In this document: piece by piece, positions 7,949-13,583 of the stretch
Numbering within the stretch: position 1 is the first letter of the stretch
Layout of the letters: every line of letters starts with the position of its first letter
Assembly (NCBI GenBank): GCA_051867815.1
Contig: JBJDZD010000143.1
Coordinates: 1-25,615 of the forward strand
Source of the DNA: CAG-390 sp051867815
GTDB taxonomy: Bacteria > Bacillota > Clostridia > Oscillospirales > CAG-272
Direction of reading: 5' to 3'
DNA length: 25,615 nt
The notes under the pieces: generated by a model
The model's input: only the letters and a program-made list of their open reading frames with translations
Database searches by the model: none
Told to the model about the DNA's origin: nothing
Position numbers and translations under genes: made by a program

Positions 7949-8782
7949 TCAATTCCAATTGAGTTCCGCCCAAAGCAGACGGTGGTCGGAGTAGCTTTTG
8001 GTTACATAACCGGATGAGTTCTCCGTAAATGAGGCACAGAAAACGATATTGTCGATCGCGCTGCCGCTTTCAAAGGTGGGATAGTGGCGCAGGTCGTTGT
8101 TTATCAGACAGCCGCCGAGAACGCCGAATTCGGTGAAATCCGCGGTATTGAAATCGCCGGTCAATATGAAATGCTCACAGATATTTATCTTTTCGGCCAG
8201 CTCTTCAAATTGAATCCGACGGAGAGAGGTGTCCTCGTATGAAAGATGCGTATTGAAAAAGTCGAGCCGATTGCCGTCAACGTCAATGACCGCATGGCCG
8301 AGCGCACGGCCCTCCTTGTCCCATGAGGTGAGCTTGATGACCTCGCTTGAAATTATCGGATATTTCGATAGTATGAGAGTGCCGTACTTGCCTCCCTGAT
8401 AATCGATCGCAGGTATGAAAGCATAATATGGCATGTCCGCCGCTTTGGCAAGCTTCGCAGGCTGATCGACGCCGTTTGAGCGTTTGGTTTTGTAATCAAC
8501 CTCCTGCAAGCCGACTATGTCAAGCTCCTGCTCCTTGATAACCTTGCCGAGCTTTGAAAGATCAAGGCCGGCATCTGCGCCGTGTTTGATATTGTAGCTT
8601 CCTATTCTGAGTGTGCGCGTCATTGTTGTTTCCTCCGTTGTGTTGTCTGCCGACGTTTCTTTTGTCGTTTCGTTTTCCGATCCTTGCTGTTCGGTCGTGG
8701 CTTGCCCGTCTTGCGGAATTGCTTGACATGAAACGGAAACGAGAAGGACGAGGAAGAGAAGCAAGGCAAAAAATCTTTTCAT
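7949..8782 (-). CDS. Lipoprotein of the endonuclease/exonuclease/phosphatase fold
   Basis: Predicted membrane-anchored extracytoplasmic enzyme of 277 residues: signal peptide, lipobox ending at Cys19 (VSVSC), a Gln/Thr/Glu-rich linker to about residue 52, then a complete EEP domain. Visible EEP motifs are RIGSYNIKH, the metal-binding Glu in GLQEVDYK, GTLILSKYP, FFNTHLSY, LTGDFNTADF, IDNIVF and the C-terminal SDHRLLWAEL with the catalytic Asp-His pair. The family cuts phosphoester bonds in DNA, RNA, phosphoinositides or sphingomyelin. An exported lipoprotein form suggests extracellular nucleic acid or phospholipid as substrate, which is inference. AAGGAG precedes ATG 8782 at good spacing. It is transcribed from a perfect promoter back to back with that of the FAD oxidoreductase. 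Confidence 0.87.
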   Translation of the reverse strand: MKRFFALLLFLVLLVSVSCQAIPQDGQATTEQQGSENETTKETSADNTTEETTMTRTLRIGSYNIKHGADAGLDLSKLGKVIKEQELDIVGLQEVDYKTKRSNGVDQPAKLAKAADMPYYAFIPAIDYQGGKYGTLILSKYPIISSEVIKLTSWDKEGRALGHAVIDVDGNRLDFFNTHLSYEDTSLRRIQFEELAEKINICEHFILTGDFNTADFTEFGVLGGCLINNDLRHYPTFESGSAIDNIVFCASFTENSSGYVTKSYSDHRLLWAELNWN

Positions 8783-8813
8783 ACGGCTCGCTCCTTTTAT
8801 TGATGATGATATT

Positions 8814-8842
8814 ATTATAACTTACCGCCATATTTTTGTCAA
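8814..8842 (-). promoter_or_regulatory. Perfect consensus promoter for the EEP lipoprotein gene
   Basis: On the minus strand, TTGACA (complement of 8837-8842) and TATAAT (complement of 8814-8819) are 17 bp apart. Its -35 box is 7 bp from the -35 box of the divergent promoter. Confidence 0.88.
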
Positions 8843-8849
8843 GTAATTA

Positions 8850-8878
8850 TTGACAACTTTCGCTTTGGGATGTATAAT
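8850..8878 (+). promoter_or_regulatory. Perfect consensus promoter for the FAD oxidoreductase gene
   Basis: TTGACA (8850-8855), a 17-bp spacer and TATAAT (8873-8878). The sequence from 8849 on closely resembles the glyA promoter at 24225. Confidence 0.88.
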
Positions 8879-8909
8879 TAACTTATAAAATGGTTTACGG
8901 GGTGGTAAA

Positions 8910-10244
8910 ATGAACGAATACGTTTCATACCAAAAACAAGTTCCGGTATCGTGCGAGTGTGACGTTCTCGTCGTCGGTGCAGGGCCTGCCGGCGTTTGCG
9001 CCGCGGTTTCGGCGGCGCGCGAGGGGGCACGTGTCGTTTTGTGCGAGCGATACGGCTCCGTCGGCGGTATGCTGACCATGGGCAACGTCGATCCCATCCT
9101 CGGCAGGCTTTCCGTCGGCACTTATTACGACGAGATAACCGAAAGACTTCACGCGCTTGACAGCGGCACGGTTCCCACGGACGCCACACGCATAGGTCGC
9201 GAGGTGCCGGTAAACCGCGAGGCGGCAAAGATCGTGCTTGACGAGATGATAAAAGAGGCAAAGGTCGAGCTTTGGCTGGGGGCGGCCTTCGTTGATGTAT
9301 TGTGTGAGAACGGACGGGTCGCGGGTGCGATATTTGCCACGCAGAACGGCTTGCGTGCCGTCAGGGCAAAAATTACGGTAGACGCCACGGGCGATGCTTG
9401 CGTTGCCGCCGCATCGGGTGCCGAGATCGAGCTTGGTCGAGATAGCGACGGCGGACTGCAGCCGATGACGCTTGAGTTTACCCTCTGCGGAGTGGACGAA
9501 AGCCGTGCTATCTGCGTTTGGGGCGGCTCCGACCCGATAAAGATACCCTCCGGGGAGTTCGAGGGCATGGAATACCGCGAGCTTTGCAAGCAGAAGAACG
9601 CCGAGGGCGAGCTTCCCGAATTCGTCACAATAGTTCGCCTGCACAAGACCTCGCATCCCGGCGAGAGATCGGTCAATGCAACGCAGGTAAACGGTCTTTC
9701 TCCCCTCGATCCTGCCGATATGGGGCGCGCGGAGCTGGAACTGCGCGACCAGATACGCAAATGCGTAACTTTCCTTAAAAAGTATATCCCCGGGTACGAG
9801 AATTGCTCGGTCAAGTCCTCATCCGATACCGTTGGCGTTCGCGAATCGCGCCGCGTGCGCGGTGTGGACTACATAGTTGACGCCGACGTTGAAAACGGCA
9901 GAATGCGCGAGGACGGTATCGTTCATAACGCGTGGTTCCTCATTGATATCCACAATCCAAAGGGCGGCGGTCAGGCCGAAGGATATTCGCGCCCGGCACA
10001 GCCCTACGATATTCCCTACGGCGCAATAGTGCCGATAGCGACGGACGGCCTTCTCATTGCCGGCCGCCCGATATCGGGAACGCATCGCGCCCATGCCTCG
10101 TGGCGCGTTATGTCCATCTGCATGGCAATCGGCGAGGCGGCGGGAATTGCCGCGTCAAAATGTGCCTCTTTGAATTGTCAGCCGCGAGAGCTTGACCCTG
10201 CCGAGGTCAGGGGCGTTCTTGCCGCGCGCGGCGTTGAGTTGTAA
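8910..10244 (+). CDS. FAD-dependent oxidoreductase
   Basis: Predicted cytosolic flavoprotein of 444 residues, of the FAD_oxidored type (related to fumarate-reductase-like flavoproteins). The N-terminal Rossmann FAD site is clear: VLVVGAGPAGVCAA (19-32), then Glu46 in LCERYGSVGG, placed to bind the adenosine ribose. A second family motif, VDATGDACVAAASGAE, lies near 155. The C-terminal FAD-binding segment has LLIAGRPISGTHRA and a helix ending in IGEAAGIAA. GGGGTGG lies just before the ATG. The gene is single, with its own promoter and terminator. No iron-sulphur motif or reductase partner gene is seen, so electron donor and substrate are unknown. Confidence 0.85.
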   Translation: MNEYVSYQKQVPVSCECDVLVVGAGPAGVCAAVSAAREGARVVLCERYGSVGGMLTMGNVDPILGRLSVGTYYDEITERLHALDSGTVPTDATRIGREVPVNREAAKIVLDEMIKEAKVELWLGAAFVDVLCENGRVAGAIFATQNGLRAVRAKITVDATGDACVAAASGAEIELGRDSDGGLQPMTLEFTLCGVDESRAICVWGGSDPIKIPSGEFEGMEYRELCKQKNAEGELPEFVTIVRLHKTSHPGERSVNATQVNGLSPLDPADMGRAELELRDQIRKCVTFLKKYIPGYENCSVKSSSDTVGVRESRRVRGVDYIVDADVENGRMREDGIVHNAWFLIDIHNPKGGGQAEGYSRPAQPYDIPYGAIVPIATDGLLIAGRPISGTHRAHASWRVMSICMAIGEAAGIAASKCASLNCQPRELDPAEVRGVLAARGVEL

Positions 10245-10253
10245 TTTGTCCAA

Positions 10254-10290
10254 AAAAGGAACGGGCTTACCTGCTCGTTCCTTCATTTTG
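10254..10290 (+). terminator. Terminator of the FAD oxidoreductase gene
   Basis: AAGGAACGGGC (10256-10266) pairs with GCTCGTTCCTT (10273-10283) with one G-T pair and a 6-nt loop. It is followed by a T-rich stretch and preceded by an A-run. Confidence 0.8.
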
Positions 10291-10345
10291 TTTATAAATA
10301 TTAAGATTTGATACACAAAATATTTAATTAACCAAAACAGTTGAA

Positions 10346-10354
10346 TGTTATAAT
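10346..10354 (+). promoter_or_regulatory. Extended -10 promoter of the galactokinase operon
   Basis: TGTTATAAT is a perfect extended -10 element (TGnTATAAT). The position for a -35 box is only A/T-rich, which is tolerated with an extended -10. It would drive the kinase and probably the genes through 15899. Confidence 0.6.
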
Positions 10355-10378
10355 TAAGGTGAAACACTAAAACTTGAC

Positions 10379-10384
10379 AGGAGA
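10379..10384 (+). promoter_or_regulatory. Ribosome binding site fixing the kinase start
   Basis: AGGAGA is 7-8 nt before ATG 10392. The in-frame TTG at 10374 lies upstream of this site and is not used. Confidence 0.75.
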
Positions 10385-10391
10385 ATCTATC

Positions 10392-11687
10392 ATGAATGCC
10401 AAGACTTTGAAGGAAAATATACTTTCGGGCGGACTTGACCTGCGTTTTGCCAAGCTCTACGGCTCCGAGGAGAGTGTTCTTGCCACACAGCGTGCAAGAT
10501 ACGCCGCACTTATTGACGAATTTGCGTCAATGTACGGCGAGGACAGAGATGTCTCGCTCTTTTCCGTGCCCGGCAGAAGCGAGCTTTCCGGTAACCACAC
10601 CGACCACAATCACGGCTGCGTGATTGCCGGCAGTATCGACCTCGACATCATTGCCGTAGCCGCGAAAAACGCGGACAGCACTATTCGCATCAAGAGTGAG
10701 GGCTTCCCGGAGGACGTGGTCGATATCAATGAGTTCGATGTGCCCGTTGAAGCGAGATTCGGCAAGTCCGACGCCCTGATTGCGGGAGTTGCGGACGGTT
10801 TCCGTTCAAGAAGCTTCAATGTGGGCGGTTACGATGCATGTACCACCTCAAGCGTTCTCAAAGGCTCCGGTCTTTCGTCCTCTGCGGCGTTTGAAAACAT
10901 GGTCGGCCTGATGCTTTCCCATTTCTACAACGAGGGAAGCGTGGATTTCGTCACTCTCGCGCAGATCTCGCAGTATGCGGAGAATAAATTCTTCGGCAAG
11001 CCCTGCGGTCTTATGGATCAGGTGGCTTGCGCCGCAGGCGGCATAGTTTCCATCGACTTTGCCGATACCTCCGCTCCAGTTGTTGAGAAGGTTGACTTTG
11101 ACCTGACAGAGGCTGGATATTGTCTTTGCATCGTCAATACGGGCGGCAATCACGCCGATCTTACCCCCGATTACGCCGCAGTTCCTGCGGAGATGAAGGC
11201 TGTTGCGGAAGAGCTTGGCGCAACCGTGCTTCGCGAGACCTCTCGCGAGAAGCTCATCTCAAATATCCCCGCGCTTCGCGAGAAGGTCGGAGACCGAGCG
11301 ATCCTCCGCGCTCTCCATTTCTTTGCGGAGAACGATCGCGTTGCCGCACAGAAGGCGGCACTCAAGTCAGGCGACCTCGAAAAGTATTTTGCGGGAGTTC
11401 GCGCTTCGGGTCAGTCCTCCTTTAACTATCTGCAGAACGTTTATACCACCGCAAACGTATCCGAGCAAGGTCTTTCCCTTGCGCTCAACCTCGCAGAGAG
11501 CTATCTCTCGGCGCTGGACGTTCCCACGGCCTGGCGTGTTCACGGCGGCGGCTTTGCCGGCACGGTTCAGGCTTACGTTCCCATGAACGCCGCAGAGGGC
11601 TTCGTCAAGCTTCTTGAAGGTGTGTTCGGCAAAGGTTCCTGCTATCTTTTGAAGATACGACTTGCTGGTGCCGTTCGAGTATTTTAA
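10392..11687 (+). CDS. Galactokinase-family GHMP sugar kinase
   Basis: ATP-dependent sugar-1-kinase of 431 residues in the GHMP superfamily. Motif 1 is PGRSELSGNHTDHNHG near 59-74, the galactokinase signature with Asn in place of the usual Glu of GEHTDY. The ATP-binding glycine/serine loop is KGSGLSSSAA near 157. CGLMDQ near 205 carries the catalytic Asp. Motif 3 is HGGGFAG near 383. It is somewhat longer than classical GalK (about 390). Galactose 1-phosphorylation is the default reading, but no galT, galE or other Leloir gene is nearby, and the variant motif marks a separate subgroup, so the sugar is uncertain. The gene heads an apparent operon whose next member is displaced by the repeat element at 11689; the stop codon lies inside the element's target-site duplication and the protein is unaffected. 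Confidence 0.82.
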   Translation: MNAKTLKENILSGGLDLRFAKLYGSEESVLATQRARYAALIDEFASMYGEDRDVSLFSVPGRSELSGNHTDHNHGCVIAGSIDLDIIAVAAKNADSTIRIKSEGFPEDVVDINEFDVPVEARFGKSDALIAGVADGFRSRSFNVGGYDACTTSSVLKGSGLSSSAAFENMVGLMLSHFYNEGSVDFVTLAQISQYAENKFFGKPCGLMDQVACAAGGIVSIDFADTSAPVVEKVDFDLTEAGYCLCIVNTGGNHADLTPDYAAVPAEMKAVAEELGATVLRETSREKLISNIPALREKVGDRAILRALHFFAENDRVAAQKAALKSGDLEKYFAGVRASGQSSFNYLQNVYTTANVSEQGLSLALNLAESYLSALDVPTAWRVHGGGFAGTVQAYVPMNAAEGFVKLLEGVFGKGSCYLLKIRLAGAVRVF

Positions 11688-11688
11688 T
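11680..11688 (+). repeat. Left 9-bp target-site duplication
   Basis: TATTTTAAT, identical to 11890-11898, directly abuts the left inverted end of the element. It contains the TAA stop of the kinase gene. Confidence 0.75.
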
Positions 11689-11889
11689 AGCCACTTGTAA
11701 AACTGCGTTTTACAAGTGAGGACCGCGCGGCGGGGAACGCGCGCTAATCGCCGCCGTCCAAAACCCTTGGTTTTGGCGGCTCCCCTCGGCGCGCGGACTC
11801 GCTTTGCTCGTCTGGGCGGTGTTTTTTCGTCGGCAAAGCCACCGAAAAAACGATTTTAATTAAAATACAATGGCTTTTACAATCGGCAA
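11689..11889 (+). mobile_element. 201-bp MITE-like non-coding element
   Basis: No open frame of note. The ends are imperfect inverted repeats: AGCCACTTGTAAAAC on the left and the inverse of TTGCCGATTGTAAAAG on the right. The left end forms a 12-bp hairpin (11692-11703 with 11707-11718, loop TGC). Inside are CCAAAACC/GGTTTTGG (11758-11776) enclosed by GC-rich arms near 11723-11736 and 11781-11796, and GTTTTTTCG/CGAAAAAAC (11821-11829 with 11843-11851) closing a GGC/GCC stem. Perfect 9-bp direct repeats flank it. The left 54 bp recur inverted at 1-54. These are the marks of a miniature inverted-repeat element moved by a transposase encoded elsewhere. It fills the whole gap between the kinase and the next gene. 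It may also act as an mRNA processing or attenuation structure. Confidence 0.72.
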
Positions 11890-11898
11890 TATTTTAAT
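11890..11898 (+). repeat. Right 9-bp target-site duplication
   Basis: TATTTTAAT, identical to 11680-11688, adjoins the right end of the element and lies 18 bp before the ATG of the next gene. Confidence 0.75.
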
Positions 11899-11916
11899 TC
11901 TGTGAAAGGAAACAAT

Positions 11917-12315
11917 ATGAAATCAAATAAGACCCCGAGCCTCAAGGAATCCGCAAAGGCTTTCAATTGGAAGCGAGCGCTTACGCTTTTCCTTTCTACG
12001 GCTTTTGCTCTCGGACTGTATTTCTATCTCATCCGCTTCAGCTTTTGGAAGGTCGTCATGATCGCGTATATAGCGATTGCCGCAGTTCTCATAGTTGCGT
12101 ATTTCATCATCAACCGCGCCTTTACAGGCAGCGGCGTTACCTATGAGATGCTACCCGATACGATGACGCACAAGGAAAAGGAAGAATATCTTGACGACGT
12201 TGCGGAACGTGAGCGCCGTTCGCGTCCCTTGCTCATGATTATTTTCCCCGTTGTCATTACCCTGATGGTCGATCTCTTCCGTCTTTTCGTGATCGACGCT
12301 CTCTTTACAAAGTAA
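11917..12315 (+). CDS. Small three-helix membrane protein, unknown function
   Basis: Not recognised. The 132-residue protein has a short basic, polar N-terminus, two closely spaced hydrophobic segments (about 21-40 and 44-65), a charged region (about 75-103, rich in Lys, Glu and Arg) and a third hydrophobic segment (about 104-125). The charged loop is probably cytoplasmic if the N-terminus is. Start at ATG 11917 with AAAGGA 6 nt upstream is preferred to the in-frame GTG at 11902, which lies before that site. The stop codon directly abuts the ATG of the walJ-like gene (no gap), so the two are very probably translationally coupled. Confidence 0.75.
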   Translation: MKSNKTPSLKESAKAFNWKRALTLFLSTAFALGLYFYLIRFSFWKVVMIAYIAIAAVLIVAYFIINRAFTGSGVTYEMLPDTMTHKEKEEYLDDVAERERRSRPLLMIIFPVVITLMVDLFRLFVIDALFTK

Positions 12316-13089
12316 ATGATAACCATCGGAACGCTTTGCTCCGGCTCGAAGGGTAATTGCGCTCTCGTTAAATACCGCGACACGGCAATACTCGTTGACG
12401 CGGGACGCTCGGCAAAGTACATAAAGGACGCGCTCTGCTCCCTCGGAATCATGCCGGAGGATATAAGCGCTATTCTTCTGACACACTCGCACAGCGACCA
12501 CACCTCGGCACTTAAGGTCTGGTGTTCCCATTACGGTACACCGGTGCATGCCGCAGGTGCCGTTTGCGATGCTCTTTGCGGCAAGTGCGGAGACGTTTTC
12601 GTGCGCCACCCGATAGGCTTTGAAGAAAAAATCGGAGATATCACGGTCAAGAGCTTTTCGACCGATCACGATTCCTTCGGCTCCGTCGGATTCCGATTTG
12701 AAACCGAGGAGGGAAGCGTCGGTGTTGCCACAGACCTCGGCCACGTCACGGACATCGTCCGCGGCGGCCTTTGCGGTTGCTCGGCGGCAATCGTCGAGTT
12801 TAACCACGACGTAAATATGCTCATGAGCGGCCCGTATCCGCCGGAACTCAAACAGCGCATCCTCTCGCGGTTCGGTCATCTCTCAAACGAGAGCGGCGCG
12901 GAGTTTGCCCGTTACCTCGCGGATAACGGCACGTCGCGTTTCGTGCTTGCGCATATCTCTGAGATAAACAACACTCCGGAGCTTGCCCGGGACGCAGCAA
13001 AGGCGGCACTTTCCGACATTTCGGAAAGCGTGGAGCTTTCCGTTGCCGAGCCTGCCGTCCCCGTGATGATTCGTATAGGAAACGAGTAA
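12316..13089 (+). CDS. walJ: Metallo-beta-lactamase-fold exonuclease WalJ/YycJ
   Basis: Cytosolic metal-dependent hydrolase of 257 residues. It has the YycJ/WalJ fingerprint: start TLCSGSKGNCALV, LVDAGRS near 27, and the metal site THSHSDHTSAL with His57, His59, Asp61 and His62. These are followed by GVATDLGHVTD, EFNHDVNML, GHLSNESGAEFA and LAHISEINNTPE. YycJ proteins are 5'-3' exonucleases linked to DNA repair, often encoded beside the WalRK system in Bacilli. Here no walRK is seen; the neighbours are a membrane protein and rlmH, and walJ and rlmH also occur near each other in other Firmicutes. The stop and the next ATG overlap by one base (TAATG). Confidence 0.85.
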   Translation: MITIGTLCSGSKGNCALVKYRDTAILVDAGRSAKYIKDALCSLGIMPEDISAILLTHSHSDHTSALKVWCSHYGTPVHAAGAVCDALCGKCGDVFVRHPIGFEEKIGDITVKSFSTDHDSFGSVGFRFETEEGSVGVATDLGHVTDIVRGGLCGCSAAIVEFNHDVNMLMSGPYPPELKQRILSRFGHLSNESGAEFARYLADNGTSRFVLAHISEINNTPELARDAAKAALSDISESVELSVAEPAVPVMIRIGNE

Positions 13090-13568
13090 TGATAAATATT
13101 AAACTGATTGCTTTGGGAAGCATCAAAGAGCAGTATCTACGCGATGCTTGCGCGGAGTATATCAAGCGCCTCGGCGCTTTTGCCAAGGTCGAGCTTTGCG
13201 AGTTAAAAGAAGCAAGGCTTCCCGATACCCCCTCTAAGGGCGAGATTGAAGCCGCACTTGAGGATGAAGCTCAAAGAATACTTGCCGCCGTTCCTCCGCG
13301 CGCCCACCTGATTGCCATGTGTATAGAGGGAAAGCAGATGTCCTCTGAGGAGTTTGCCGCGCATATTGAGAACGCGACGCAGAGCGCATCAACGATCTGC
13401 CTTGTTATCGGCAGCTCGCACGGGCTTTCACAGAGGGTTAAGAATGCCGCTCTTCTCAGGCTTTCGGTATCAAAGATGACCTTTCCGCATCAGCTTTTCC
13501 GCGTGATGCTGCTTGAATCTGTATACCGTGCCTTCAATATAACGAAGGGTACGAAATACCACAAATAA
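13089..13568 (+). CDS. rlmH: 23S rRNA pseudouridine-1915 N3-methyltransferase RlmH
   Basis: SPOUT-class methyltransferase of 159 residues, the usual length. It methylates pseudouridine 1915 in helix 69 of 23S rRNA on assembled ribosomes, using S-adenosylmethionine. Diagnostic features are the IKLIALGSIKEQY start, the cofactor-knot motif VIGSSHGLS near 116, and the highly conserved tail KMTFPHQLFRVMLLESVYRA followed by KGTKYHK. AGGA lies 8 nt upstream inside the end of walJ. The gene is translationally coupled to walJ. Confidence 0.95.
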   Translation: MINIKLIALGSIKEQYLRDACAEYIKRLGAFAKVELCELKEARLPDTPSKGEIEAALEDEAQRILAAVPPRAHLIAMCIEGKQMSSEEFAAHIENATQSASTICLVIGSSHGLSQRVKNAALLRLSVSKMTFPHQLFRVMLLESVYRAFNITKGTKYHK

Positions 13569-13583
13569 TACGGAGTTTTTACA

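Noticed and set aside
1..11742. Inverted element copies as ends of an 11.7-kb composite transposon
   Set aside because: The DNA between them is ordinary chromosomal genes with no transposase, and the copy at 11689 has its own 9-bp duplication, which indicates independent insertion of each copy.
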